A stretch of 39,860 nt of DNA from Kiritimatiellia bacterium (GCA_016929905.1 JAFGHX010000236.1:1-39860); one strand, 5' to 3'; counted from the stretch's first letter, positions 1 to 6,888 are shown. Notes: generated by a model not told the origin, from the sequence alone. Translations and numbers: made by a program.

Positions 1-142
1 GACTTCGCGCGGAAAACTTGTTGAGGCGGCGGTCCCGGATCTGCATCACCTGCTCACGACCGAGGACAGGACCAGCGCCGAGTCGGTGAAGGCAGGGGTC
101 AAGCAAGAATGGCGCCGCCCTGCCGGAGAGCGGCCTGCAGTT
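1..142 (+). CDS. Possible 3' end of an unidentified protein entering from the left edge
   Basis: Reading from base 2, an open frame runs without a stop to a TGA ending at 142. The stretch to about base 98 has mostly G or C at third codon positions and reads like protein (it includes LTTEDRTSAESVKAG). The last 44 bases overlap the tail of the convergent oxidoreductase gene, where third-position bias is shared with the other strand and so is uninformative. No family was recognised. It could equally be chance reading in high-GC intergenic DNA; the missing 5' part lies outside the window. Confidence 0.3.
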
Positions 143-1412
143 CCGTGACGGGCACATCTGCCAATCTGCACCCGCTCTGCGCAGCCAACGCGGCGGCCGT
201 GCCCGCCGCACTGCCCGTCGCCATGCAGATCGGCATGAGCCGGATCGCGTCCTGAATCCTGGGCTCAACACCGATGCAGCGGCCCGACAGGAGCAACCCC
301 TCAACATTTTCCGGGACAAGACAGTGGAACGGCACCTGGCAGACCGAATCCAGCCGTTCGAGATGCGGATAGTGCGCCCCTGCCGGATCGTGCGACCCCA
401 TCAGCCCGACGGCCAGAGCAATAGCGTCCTCGGACGGCGCGGCTTGGCGCAAATCGTTTTCGCACAGGGTATGCATCGCTCTGAAATTCCGGCTCTGCCG
501 AATACCGGCCTGCACGCCCGAGGATACGACATAGGCGTCTTTGAACGCTTCGATCCGGTCTGTCAGATACTCGAACACCTGCCATCCCTGCTCACGCAAG
601 TCCATTTCCATCCTGCTCAGCTCCCGGCAGTCCGTGGAATCGCCGCCTGCCTGGGTCATGTTCACCATCACCTGTCCGGGAACAAACAGAGGAATAAAAT
701 GGGTGAGGCGGTGCTTCGGAAACGGAAAGACTCCGGCCTGCTGGTCCTGCCTGATCTGAGCATGCACGGCCTTGATGTCCATCGGGCCGACCCCGCCGAA
801 CCGGAACACCAGCGACTTGGCCTGGTTTTGTCTGGAATCGCCAGTGTGTGGCACGCCACACAAGGCGGCGACGTGCCCGTCGCCCGTGGCGTCGATCACC
901 ACCTTGGCCCGAACGGCCTTCGCGCCGCCCCGCGTCTCCACACACAGGCCGGTAACGCGCCTCTCGAGCATGACGGGCGACGACGCCCATGCATGAAAGA
1001 GAATCTCGGCACCCGCTTGCGTGACCAGGCCTTCAAACGCTTTCTTGGCCCGCTCGCCGTCGATGATCACCAGGGACCGTTCGTCCAATTGCTCTCGGGC
1101 AATCTCGTTGCGGGTGGGCCCGTCAACGAATTTCACCAGCGATTGCCGGGCAAGATCGTTCACCAGTTCGTCGGCCACGCCGCCCGCGACCTTTCGGCCT
1201 CTGTGGTAGAACCCCATGAAGGAGGGCACATCGCACGAGGTGAACACCCCGCCAAGGAAACCGTACCGCTCGATCACGAGCACCGAGACGCTCTGGCGCG
1301 CGGCGCTCACGGCAGCGCCAATGCCCGCCGGTCCGCCGCCTGCCACCAGGACGTCTACGTCCTGAAGGACCGGGACGGTCTTGCGCAACTCAATTGTCCT
1401 GCAGTCCTGCAT
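99..1412 (-). CDS. FAD-dependent oxidoreductase (FAD_oxidored type)
   Basis: The 437-residue protein opens with a dinucleotide-binding fold: GGGPAG at residues 25-30 follows a beta strand (VDVLVAGGG) and is followed by VIERYGFLGG, where an acidic residue caps the FAD ribose. A second nucleotide-contact segment, VVIDATGDGHVAALCG, lies mid-protein, and the C-terminus carries the LLLSGRCIGVEPR and MATGSAAGTAAALAA blocks usual in this family. Members oxidise small organic substrates and are abundant in PVC bacteria near sugar-catabolism genes; the substrate cannot be told from sequence. No signal peptide is seen, so it is probably cytoplasmic. I start it at the ATG at 1412; a GTG four codons upstream (1424) is also possible. 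Neither has a clear Shine-Dalgarno. It stands alone, convergent with whatever enters from the left. Confidence 0.85.
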   Translation of the reverse strand: MQDCRTIELRKTVPVLQDVDVLVAGGGPAGIGAAVSAARQSVSVLVIERYGFLGGVFTSCDVPSFMGFYHRGRKVAGGVADELVNDLARQSLVKFVDGPTRNEIAREQLDERSLVIIDGERAKKAFEGLVTQAGAEILFHAWASSPVMLERRVTGLCVETRGGAKAVRAKVVIDATGDGHVAALCGVPHTGDSRQNQAKSLVFRFGGVGPMDIKAVHAQIRQDQQAGVFPFPKHRLTHFIPLFVPGQVMVNMTQAGGDSTDCRELSRMEMDLREQGWQVFEYLTDRIEAFKDAYVVSSGVQAGIRQSRNFRAMHTLCENDLRQAAPSEDAIALAVGLMGSHDPAGAHYPHLERLDSVCQVPFHCLVPENVEGLLLSGRCIGVEPRIQDAIRLMPICMATGSAAGTAAALAAQSGCRLADVPVTELQAALRQGGAILA

Positions 1413-1424
1413 AGTCAGCCACAC

Positions 1425-1636
1425 CGGGCAACACAGAGCCGGTAGCCATCAAAACGATACACGGGTTGGATCGTGCGTGTCCACCGAAAAGCCCGAATGG
1501 GAAGGGACTCAGAACGCATAGAGGGCATAGGGGTCAGAAGAAGGACGCTTGCCCCAGTTCAGTCCTGAGTCAAGGGTTCAGCCGGTTGTTCCGCATTGTC
1601 GCCACACAGTCAGCTGCCGCGCGAAACGCAGGACCA
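1425..1636. other. Intergenic stretch without a recognisable gene
   Basis: Apart from the candidate promoter at 1454-1483 nothing convincing is seen here. It leads into the transposase relic on its right. No coding bias is visible in any frame. Confidence 0.5.
1454..1483 (-). promoter_or_regulatory. Candidate promoter of the FAD oxidoreductase
   Basis: On the minus strand TGGACA (1478-1483) and TATCGT (1454-1459) are separated by 18 bases. Five of six and four of six positions match the sigma70 consensus. A start near 1447 would give a leader of about 35 nt to the ATG at 1412. Inference from sequence only. Confidence 0.4.
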
Positions 1637-2067
1637 GGGGTCGGACCAGAGAAATGGAGCAGACTTGTCCATTTCGAGCTACAGGTTGTGGTTTGGCATT
1701 TCTTAGCGGCGGTTTTTAGCCCTGTTTTCTTGATTTAAGGAATCTGGCGCCTGTGGTATGAAGTCGGTGCCATGCCCCGGGCGAATCGATATGTTCTGCC
1801 GGGCCATATCTACCCTGTGACCCATCCGCCTTCGTCCCGAGCGACGAGCGCTCTGGCACTACGGCGGGACAGGTCGGTGCCACAACCGCACGTGGCTGCT
1901 GAGGAATTCGCGGCGAACGTGGAATCAGCCTTTCTGCCGATTCGCCCTTGCCCGAGCCCATTTCCTTAGCGGCCGAAAACGGGGGCGAAAAGTGCCGCTA
2001 AGAGGACGCCAACCACAAGATGTAGTCAAGAATCGGCGATTTCTCTCCAGTTCCTTGGTCAGACCCC
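1637..2067 (+). mobile_element. Remnant of a REP-associated tyrosine transposase unit with inverted boundary motifs
   Basis: A 12-base motif GGGGTCGGACCA at 1637-1648 faces TGGTCAGACCCC at 2056-2067, whose reverse complement matches it at 11 of 12 positions. Just inside the left motif is a perfect stem, GAAATGGA (1651-1658) with TCCATTTC (1668-1675). Inside the right motif is another, CTTAGCGGC (1966-1974) with GCCGCTAAG (1994-2002), whose sequence echoes TTAGCGGCGG near 1703. Between them lies the first 18 codons of a RayT-type transposase. Palindromes flanking a Y1 transposase are the hallmark of REP/RayT units. Here the transposase body is deleted, so the unit should be immobile by itself. 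The boundary motif and the stems are seen; the element identity is inference. Confidence 0.6.
1772..1825 (+). pseudogene. 5' stub of a REP-associated tyrosine transposase (Y1_Tnp / RayT)
   Basis: From the ATG at 1772 the first 18 codons read MPRANRYVLPGHIYPVTH. This closely resembles the conserved start of RayT proteins (MPRANR, then a LPG(H/Y) and THR motif), which belong to the IS200-like Y1 single-strand transposases. Directly afterwards the homology stops. The family continues with a His-rich RCHDR segment, but here the frame runs into unrelated proline- and serine-rich sequence and ends at 1969. The HUH motif, the catalytic tyrosine and the rest of a roughly 200-residue protein are absent, so the copy is dead. 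The short match makes the assignment good but not certain. Confidence 0.65.
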
Positions 2068-2087
2068 GCCCCGTTGGCAAACCTAGC

Positions 2088-2285
2088 CACACGGGCGGCT
2101 CGCATGGCGGCGGCGACGACAAGCTCCGCGACGAATTCCACCGCCGCATTGCCCAAAACGAACCCGACCCGAGCGTGATCGCCAGCGCATACGACTCGAC
2201 CGCGCTCGCCATCTGCGCCCAGCAATCCATCGAGTCCGGCATGCCCGTCACCATCCCCCCGCTGGACGGCAAAGACCGCCGGTGA
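2088..2285 (+). pseudogene. C-terminal fragment of a Gfo/Idh/MocA-family dehydrogenase
   Basis: An open frame ending with TGA at 2285 contains HTGGSHGGGDDKLRDEFHRR, then a SAYDSTALAI segment and QSIESGMPVTIPPL. The order of an HGGGD-like motif, a short helix, SAYD and a final SI..G.PV segment is the usual last 60-65 residues of Gfo/Idh/MocA oxidoreductases, NAD(P)-dependent sugar or inositol dehydrogenases. The N-terminal Rossmann fold and catalytic domain are missing. The fragment begins about 20 bases after the right boundary of the transposase relic, which suggests the element, or a deletion next to it, removed the rest. No start codon with a ribosome site precedes it. Confidence 0.65.
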
Positions 2286-2322
2286 ACAAAACCTCCCCCG
2301 TTTTCTTTCCGCAAAAAACATG

Positions 2323-2351
2323 TTGACACGCCGCTCGAGCCCCCGTATAGT
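2323..2351 (+). promoter_or_regulatory. Strong sigma70-type promoter for a small RNA
   Basis: TTGACA at 2323-2328 is a perfect -35. It is followed by a 17-base spacer and TATAGT at 2346-2351, five of six to the -10 consensus. Transcription should begin near 2358. This is among the best promoters in the window and no open frame of any size follows it before the terminator at 2440. Confidence 0.8.
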
Positions 2352-2357
2352 AGCCCG

Positions 2358-2472
2358 CATGCGAGCGACCAGGGCCCCGATTCGGGTTCTGGCACGGCGT
2401 GCCATCGCATGATGCATCTCCCCGGGAGACGGCGTCTTCGAAAGCCGCGGGTTACCCGCGGCTTTCTCTTTT
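2358..2472 (+). ncRNA. Structured small RNA of unknown family
   Basis: The region lies between a near-consensus promoter and an intrinsic terminator and gives a transcript of about 110-115 nt. Visible helices are CATGCGA (2358-2364) with TCGCATG (2405-2411), closing a domain; inside it CCAG (2369-2372) with CTGG (2389-2392), stacked through CCCGA/TCGGG (2376-2380, 2382-2386). An alternative helix TGGCAC/GTGCCA (2390-2395, 2399-2404) shares 2390-2392 with the previous one. Next comes TCTCC/GGAGA (2417-2421, 2425-2429), then the terminator. No start codon with a ribosome site is inside. I compared it by eye with 4.5S, 6S, tmRNA, RNase P and common riboswitch cores and recognise none. The next gene has its own promoter, so this looks like a stand-alone RNA rather than a leader. 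Confidence 0.6.
2440..2472 (+). terminator. Intrinsic terminator of the small RNA
   Basis: GAAAGCCGCGGG (2440-2451) pairs perfectly over 12 bp with CCCGCGGCTTTC (2455-2466) around a TTA loop, followed by TCTTTT. A stable GC stem and U-rich tail are the standard features of Rho-independent termination. Confidence 0.85.
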
Positions 2473-2550
2473 CCCGCATGTGAGCACGGTCCCGTTGCGG
2501 CCGCCGCCGCCCGACTGCCGCGCGGCGGGCGCGTGGGTGCGCAAGAAATC

Positions 2551-2580
2551 TTGACGCCGTGCGGCCGGCCGCTCTATTCT
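2551..2580 (+). promoter_or_regulatory. Promoter of the lysine-rich small protein gene
   Basis: TTGACG (2551-2556), an 18-base spacer and TATTCT (2575-2580) resemble sigma70 boxes closely (five of six in the -35, four of six in the -10). A start near 2587 leaves a leader of about 95 nt before the ATG at 2681. Confidence 0.6.
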
Positions 2581-2680
2581 GGAGATCACGTCTTCCGGCA
2601 CGGCGGTGTGCGGCGGCGGCAAGGCGGCCGCGCGCCGGCACGCCGGCGACCGGGAAGACCTTCAACGGGGGAGTTCAGGC

Positions 2681-2791
2681 ATGAGCAAAGACAAGGACAA
2701 AGGCAAATCCCGCGACAACAAGCCCAAACTCACGCTGAAGCAGAAGAAGCAGAAGCGCAAAGAGAAGAAGAACAAGGGCCTCGCCGTCTGA
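2681..2791 (+). CDS. 36-residue lysine-rich small protein
   Basis: The ATG at 2681 is preceded at 7 bases by GGGGGAG (2667-2673), an excellent ribosome-binding site, and the gene has its own promoter at 2551-2580. The product starts MSKDKDKGKSRDNK and continues with a LKQKKQKRKEKKNKG run; it is almost entirely charged, mostly lysine, with no cysteine, aromatic or membrane segment. Most codons end in G or C, as in neighbouring genes. The composition suggests nucleic-acid or ribosome binding and probable intrinsic disorder; no family was recognised and the function is unknown. The gene lies just behind a structured RNA unit but is transcribed separately. It is too short for default gene finders, so it may be unannotated in relatives. 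Confidence 0.7.
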   Translation: MSKDKDKGKSRDNKPKLTLKQKKQKRKEKKNKGLAV

Positions 2792-2794
2792 CGC

Positions 2795-2819
2795 GGGTTC
2801 GCCGGCACGGAACCCTTTA
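2795..2819 (+). terminator. Probable terminator after the small basic protein gene
   Basis: GGGTTC (2795-2800) and GAACCC (2810-2815) form a six-base stem with a nine-base loop four bases after the stop codon, followed by only a short T run (TTT). Position fits a terminator, but the weak tail lowers confidence. Confidence 0.45.
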
Positions 2820-2928
2820 GATGCCGCCCTATCCGCGCCCGCGGCAGACGGCTCACGGAAGCGCTCACGGGACGGCGCGGTTAGCGCCGGTACCGTGCCG
2901 CGCGTGGTTCGGCTCCCTGTTCTTGGAC

Positions 2929-2967
2929 CCAACGTTCAACGCTCAACGTTCAACGTCCAACTTCCAA
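2929..2967. repeat. Tandem heptamer repeat (CAACGTT / CAACGCT type)
   Basis: Imperfect 7-base units of the form CAACGTT, CAACGCT and CAACGTC follow one another. The same kind of array closes the window at 39822-39860. Because AACGTT is self-complementary the tract can fold on itself. Non-coding; function unknown. Confidence 0.7.
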
Positions 2968-3014
2968 CGGGAGAGCTCGCTTCAGCATCTGCGCTTGCCC
3001 GGCGTTCCGCCCAC

Positions 3015-3066
3015 GTTGAACGTCGGCTCCCGCCCTCGTCTCTTTCACTTCGTCGTTTCCGTTGCC
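3015..3066 (-). repeat. 52-bp dispersed repeat, copy 1 (minus orientation)
   Basis: Read on the minus strand, this segment matches 39782-39833 on the plus strand at 47 of 52 positions without a gap. Four of the five differences are adjacent. Both copies border CAACGTT-type heptamer tracts, so the 52-bp block and the heptamers look like parts of one element family. It lies just before the end of the asparagine-synthetase-like gene. Confidence 0.75.
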
Positions 3067-3087
3067 CGCCGAATGAATAGATCAGGG

Positions 3088-5031
3088 TTAGTACCATCCG
3101 ACCCAGCACAGCAGGACGAGGCCGTTGAGGTCGTGCAGGCGCGGGCCGGTTTCTTCCGTGCCCGCGCGATAGGCGTCGGCAAGCGCGCGGTAGTAATCCA
3201 GATTGAAGTACTGCCCGTCGAGCACGGTCTCGAACGGATAGTCCTTGAGCCGGTTCTTGAAGTGCGGGGCCAGCGCGGAGCGGTAGAGGAACTCCGCGTG
3301 CAGCGAGAACGACGGGTCCACGTCGTTCCGGAAGGAACGGTCCGCCCGGTGCAGGTGGACCGGATAGTCCAGCGCGTTCTCCGCCATCCATTTCAGCGGG
3401 TACTTCACCGGCCGCAATTCCAGGCCCCGGCCCCAGTCTTCCGGCATCCGGCTCAGAAACGCCTGAAGCCGCTTGTCCCAGTAGGGCAACCGGAGGCTGA
3501 GCCGGTTGTAGCGGGCGGCTTCGGCGAGCGACTTGACGGTCGAGCCCTGCCAGTGGAAGCTGTTGTACAGGTGCAGCAGCCAGCTATAGACGTTGGCTGG
3601 GCTGAGGCTCTCCACGCAATCCCGGAAGTAGGTATTGAACAGTTCCGACTCGTACATCGCGATCCCGTCGCGCGTCAGCCCGGCGTGGTTGCGCAGGGAG
3701 TGGAACGGGACTCGCGCGCCGCGCGCGAAGAAGGAGGCGATGAACTTCGCCTTGCGCGCGCGTTCGCTCAGCGGCGCCTCGTCCCCGTCGAACACATGGC
3801 CGTTCAGCCGCGAGCGGAGCAGCCGGTACACGGCGTCCTGCCGGTAGCGGTCCGCCAGCACGCTCGTCAGGAAGGTCGGCCCGAATAGGTAGGCGGCCAT
3901 CTTGTCGGCGTAGGCGCGGAAGGAATGGTCCGGGTGCTCCTGGATGGTCCGGCCGCAGGCGAACCCGAGATTGTGGGCGCCGTCGGCCACCTCGCCGGCG
4001 AACACGGCGTCCGCGGGCGCGGCCCGGCCGCGCAGGTGTTCGGCGAGGAAGAAATAGTCGACCGCGTTCTTGGCATAGACCTGGTTCCGGCGGAAGAAGG
4101 GGGCGGTCTTGCGCCAGCACTCGACGGCGTAGTCGGTCGTGAGGTCCCACGGCACCATGTCGTGCGCGACGTCGAAATACTCCGCGATCTGCCGGCCGCG
4201 CTCCGCCTCGAAGACGTTGGTGTCGCGCGACGTGTCCGAAAGCGCGATGCGGCCGGTCAGCGCGGCGACCCGCTCCCGGCCGACGTGCTTGACCAGCACG
4301 GCCAGGACGGTCGAGGAATCCCAGCCGCCGGTCAGGTAGACCCAGTTCCGGGTCCCGGCGGCTCGGACCCGGACGGCGTCTTCCAGCAGGCGCGCGTACT
4401 CGCGCAGCTCGGCCTGCCCGTACTCGCCGGTCTCCGCCGGCACGAACGGGAGCGTCTCGAAGCGGGCGCCGTCGGGCCCCAGCACGAGCCGTTCGCCGAC
4501 GCCCAGCCGCCGCACGTCCCGGTAGAGCGTATGCTTCTTGGGCGGATACGCGCCGAACACGCACAACAGGTTGGCCAGCGCGGCCGGATCGTAGCGGCGC
4601 GGCATGTCGGCCTGCCAGGGCGACAGGTCGGTGGCGGCTATGACGGACCCGGCGCTGACGGAATAGAAGACGTCGCGCCGCGTGAACGCGTCGCCGAACA
4701 GGACGGCCTCGCCGTTGGGGCGGACCAGGCAGCCGACGAAGTCGCCTTCGAGCCTGGCGATCGCCTCGTTCAGTCCGCCGCCGCCGAAGGTCTGCGCGAG
4801 GAGCGGGCCGCCGTCCGCGGCGAGGTCGACGGCGCGATAGGCGCCGTCCGGCTGAACGAGCGCGTAGACGCGGCCCCAGAGCATGAGCGTCGCGCCGCCG
4901 GGCAGCGCCAGCTCGGCGTGGTCCCCGCCGGAGCAGACCAGCAAACGCGGCGCGCGGTGGACGGGGCGCGAATCGGCGGGCGAGTCCCGTTGCCACGCCT
5001 CGGCCGCCTCGCCATAGTAGAGTTGCATCAC
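3088..5031 (-). CDS. Asparagine synthetase-like protein lacking the glutaminase cysteine
   Basis: The 647-residue protein has the two-domain layout of class II (AsnB-type) asparagine synthetases: an Ntn-hydrolase-like half (about residues 35-195, ending in a LGVGERLVLGPDG block) and a PP-loop ATPase half. The pyrophosphate loop reads LTGGWDSST (residues 233-241; the family form is SGGLDSS). True AsnB starts with Met-Cys, the cysteine being the glutaminase nucleophile. Here the N-terminus is MMQLYYGE and no cysteine lies there, so glutamine hydrolysis is not expected. That is typical of relatives that only adenylate a carboxylate, such as beta-lactam synthetase and lasso-peptide cyclase, although no peptide precursor was found nearby. 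The start is GTG at 5031, 9 bases after GGGAGGA (5041-5047); ATG at 5028 is the alternative. It is probably cytoplasmic. Confidence 0.8.
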   Translation of the reverse strand: MMQLYYGEAAEAWQRDSPADSRPVHRAPRLLVCSGGDHAELALPGGATLMLWGRVYALVQPDGAYRAVDLAADGGPLLAQTFGGGGLNEAIARLEGDFVGCLVRPNGEAVLFGDAFTRRDVFYSVSAGSVIAATDLSPWQADMPRRYDPAALANLLCVFGAYPPKKHTLYRDVRRLGVGERLVLGPDGARFETLPFVPAETGEYGQAELREYARLLEDAVRVRAAGTRNWVYLTGGWDSSTVLAVLVKHVGRERVAALTGRIALSDTSRDTNVFEAERGRQIAEYFDVAHDMVPWDLTTDYAVECWRKTAPFFRRNQVYAKNAVDYFFLAEHLRGRAAPADAVFAGEVADGAHNLGFACGRTIQEHPDHSFRAYADKMAAYLFGPTFLTSVLADRYRQDAVYRLLRSRLNGHVFDGDEAPLSERARKAKFIASFFARGARVPFHSLRNHAGLTRDGIAMYESELFNTYFRDCVESLSPANVYSWLLHLYNSFHWQGSTVKSLAEAARYNRLSLRLPYWDKRLQAFLSRMPEDWGRGLELRPVKYPLKWMAENALDYPVHLHRADRSFRNDVDPSFSLHAEFLYRSALAPHFKNRLKDYPFETVLDGQYFNLDYYRALADAYRAGTEETGPRLHDLNGLVLLCWVGWY

Positions 5032-5205
5032 GGAGTACGGTCCTCCCGCGAAACGCGCTTCAAGGCGAGCGGCTTGCGGAGAAGCGGGCTCGCACCAAGC
5101 AGCAGCGCCGCCACCCGCCCGCCGTTCGGCTCTGATCTCCTATCGGCTTTGACGGCGGTTGTCAACCTCCAAACGGCACGTGAGGCCGTTGCGCCGACCG
5201 GAGAT

Positions 5206-5249
5206 AGTAGAAGCGGCGTCTCGCCGCTTCCTCCGGGCCGCAGGCCCGG
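5206..5249. repeat. REP-like double hairpin, AGTAGAAGCGG family, copy 1
   Basis: A 9-bp stem GAAGCGGCG / CGCCGCTTC around TCT (5210-5230) is followed directly by a second hairpin, CCGGGCC-GCA-GGCCCGG (5233-5249). The 44-base unit reappears at 34625-34668 with two substitutions, and its first hairpin again, inverted and doubled, at 25229-25322. It sits between the SMUG1 and asparagine-synthetase-like genes, where it could act on mRNA stability or termination. Confidence 0.8.
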
Positions 5250-5281
5250 AACCCGGCCGGGCCGCCGCACGGCGCAGGACG

Positions 5282-6013
5282 TTACGCGCGAGACGGCCAT
5301 ACGCCCAGGCGCGTGAGTTCCGCGGCTGCGGCGCGGGCCCAGCCGCGGTTGGCGGCCGGGCTGGCGGGGCTCGGATGCAGGATGCTGCCGACACGCACGT
5401 CGCAGGAGGCCAGCGCAGCCCGCGCCTGAGCGGCGGCGAACGCGCCGACCCCGACGACCCAGCGCGGCCTCAGAACGGCGACGACCCGCCGCAGCGACTC
5501 GTTGCACGCCGCGAGCAGCGGCTCGCGCTCGGCGGGCGGCAGCTTGTTTGGGGTCCGGTTCTTCCCGCTCGCTTCGATGAAGACGAGCGGGCAGTAGTTG
5601 CCGACGAAATGATCGCGGAAAAACGATTCGGGCGTGCCGAACCGTTCGGCGAAACAGCCCCAGAGCCGCCGCCCGCTCACTTCCGACCGCGCGCAGGCGA
5701 ACCCGTCGACGGGCCGTTTCGGATGTTCCGCCGCCGGCTTGCCGACCCGCCCGCGTATGCGCAGCCAGTCCCGCACGTACGCAATCTCGCCGAACGGGAC
5801 GCCAACCTGCGCCATGCCGAACGGGCCGGGGTTCATCCCCAGGAACAGCACCTGCTTCGCGCCGTTGCCCCACTTGCGCAGATAGGCGCGGTGCGGCGCC
5901 CACGCGTAGTCGAGCGGGTTGTACACGTGCGTGACCGGCGGCCCGAACGACAGCCCGTTCACTGTCCTGGCCAGCGCGCGCGCCGCGTCGATCAGGCCCT
6001 GTGCCGTGTTCAT
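5282..6013 (-). CDS. SMUG1-family uracil-DNA glycosylase
   Basis: The 243-residue protein carries both signature blocks of single-strand-selective uracil-DNA glycosylases. GMNPGPFGMAQVGVPFGE is the catalytic and water-activating motif, in which SMUG1 has Asn in place of the Asp of family 1. HPSPASPAANRGW near the C-terminus holds the His and the helix-wedging loop. Such enzymes remove uracil and oxidised pyrimidines from DNA to begin base-excision repair. NYCPLVF and VVGVGAFA fit the other core strands. The ATG at 6013 was chosen because homology begins right there (AQGLIDAARALARTVNGL). No Shine-Dalgarno precedes it; a palindrome (6019-6046) lies directly upstream. It follows the aldo/keto reductase by 44 bases on the same strand and is likely co-transcribed with it. 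Confidence 0.9.
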   Translation of the reverse strand: MNTAQGLIDAARALARTVNGLSFGPPVTHVYNPLDYAWAPHRAYLRKWGNGAKQVLFLGMNPGPFGMAQVGVPFGEIAYVRDWLRIRGRVGKPAAEHPKRPVDGFACARSEVSGRRLWGCFAERFGTPESFFRDHFVGNYCPLVFIEASGKNRTPNKLPPAEREPLLAACNESLRRVVAVLRPRWVVGVGAFAAAQARAALASCDVRVGSILHPSPASPAANRGWARAAAAELTRLGVWPSRA

Positions 6014-6018
6014 GATGC

Positions 6019-6046
6019 GTAGGGTCGGGTTGCAGCCCGCCCCTAC
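6019..6046. repeat. Palindromic element between the aldo/keto reductase and SMUG1 genes
   Basis: GTAGGGTCGGG (6019-6029) pairs with CCCGCCCCTAC (6036-6046) with one mismatch around TTGCAG. It is an 11-bp stem just before the SMUG1 start codon and may tune translation or mRNA decay between the two genes. Confidence 0.6.
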
Positions 6047-6057
6047 TCCCCCCCCGG

Positions 6058-6888
6058 TCAATACCAGTTCTCCGGCCGGTAGGTGATCGCGAAGAACCCC
6101 TCGCTGAGCGCGTCGAGCGCGGCCATCTGCTCGGCGCTCAGCTCGAAATCGAACACGTCCGCATTCTCCACGATGCGTGCCTGCCGCGCGGATTTCGGAA
6201 TGGTGATCACCCCGTGCTGCAGGTTCCACCTGATCAGGATCTGGGCCGGCGTCTTGCCGTGGGCACGGGCCAGGCGCCCGACGGTCGGATCATCGAGGCG
6301 CTGTGCGCGGGTGAGCGGGCTGTAGGCTTCGGCGACGATCCCTTTCTTGCCGCAATAGGCCAGGAACGCGGCGTCATAGTTGAACGGGTGGAACTCGACC
6401 TGGTTCACCGTGGGCGCCTCGTCGCTGAGCGTGAAGAAGAAATCGAGCCGCTTCACCGTGAAGTTGCTCACGCCCAGCGCCCGGCACTTCCCTTCCTCGC
6501 GCAGCTCCTGCATCGCGCGCCACGTGTCGGCCATGCGCGCGTCGTTCGGCCAGTGGATCAGGTACAGATCGACGAAATCCGTGCCCAGCCGCCGCAGGCT
6601 CTCTTCGCAGGCGCGCTTGGTCGTCGCGTAGCCCTGGTCGCCGTCCCGGACTTTGGTCGTAATGAAGATCTCCGCGCGCGGAATGCCGGAGCGGGCGACC
6701 GCGCGCCCGACACTCTCCTCGTTGCGGTAGGCGGCCGCGGTGTCGATGTGCCGGTAGCCGGCCTCCAGCGCCCACAGCGTCCCCTGCTCCGCCTCCTCGC
6801 CGTGCTCGAGCCGGAACACGCCGAACCCGAGCTGTGGGATTTCGACGCCGTTGTTCAGCTTCACCGTGTGCGTGATCGTCGATGCCAT
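6058..6888 (-). CDS. Aldo/keto reductase
   Basis: The 276-residue protein is a full-length AKR barrel of the 2,5-diketogluconate reductase/xylose reductase side of the superfamily. The catalytic tetrad is visible: Asp49 and Tyr54 in RHIDTAAAYRNE, Lys79 in FITTKV and His112 in YLIHWP. The NADP-binding end has IPKSARQARIVEN. These enzymes reduce aldehydes and ketones with NADPH in the cytoplasm. ATG at 6888 follows GGGAGG by 6 bases. The SMUG1 gene lies 44 bases downstream. Reactive-carbonyl detoxification beside a DNA-repair gene would make sense, but the pairing may be coincidental. The 5' region carries a long palindrome (6910-6982). Confidence 0.92.
   Translation of the reverse strand: MASTITHTVKLNNGVEIPQLGFGVFRLEHGEEAEQGTLWALEAGYRHIDTAAAYRNEESVGRAVARSGIPRAEIFITTKVRDGDQGYATTKRACEESLRRLGTDFVDLYLIHWPNDARMADTWRAMQELREEGKCRALGVSNFTVKRLDFFFTLSDEAPTVNQVEFHPFNYDAAFLAYCGKKGIVAEAYSPLTRAQRLDDPTVGRLARAHGKTPAQILIRWNLQHGVITIPKSARQARIVENADVFDFELSAEQMAALDALSEGFFAITYRPENWY

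Noticed and set aside
324..1445. 373-codon open frame on the plus strand over the oxidoreductase
   Set aside because: It is a shadow of the real minus-strand gene, whose protein has a clear FAD fold; the plus-strand product has no recognisable motif.
2358..2472. Riboswitch or attenuator controlling the small basic protein gene
   Set aside because: That gene has its own promoter (2551-2580) downstream of a complete terminator, so the RNA is unlikely to be its leader.
2929..2967. CRISPR array
   Set aside because: The units are 7 bases and contiguous, with no spacers or cas genes.
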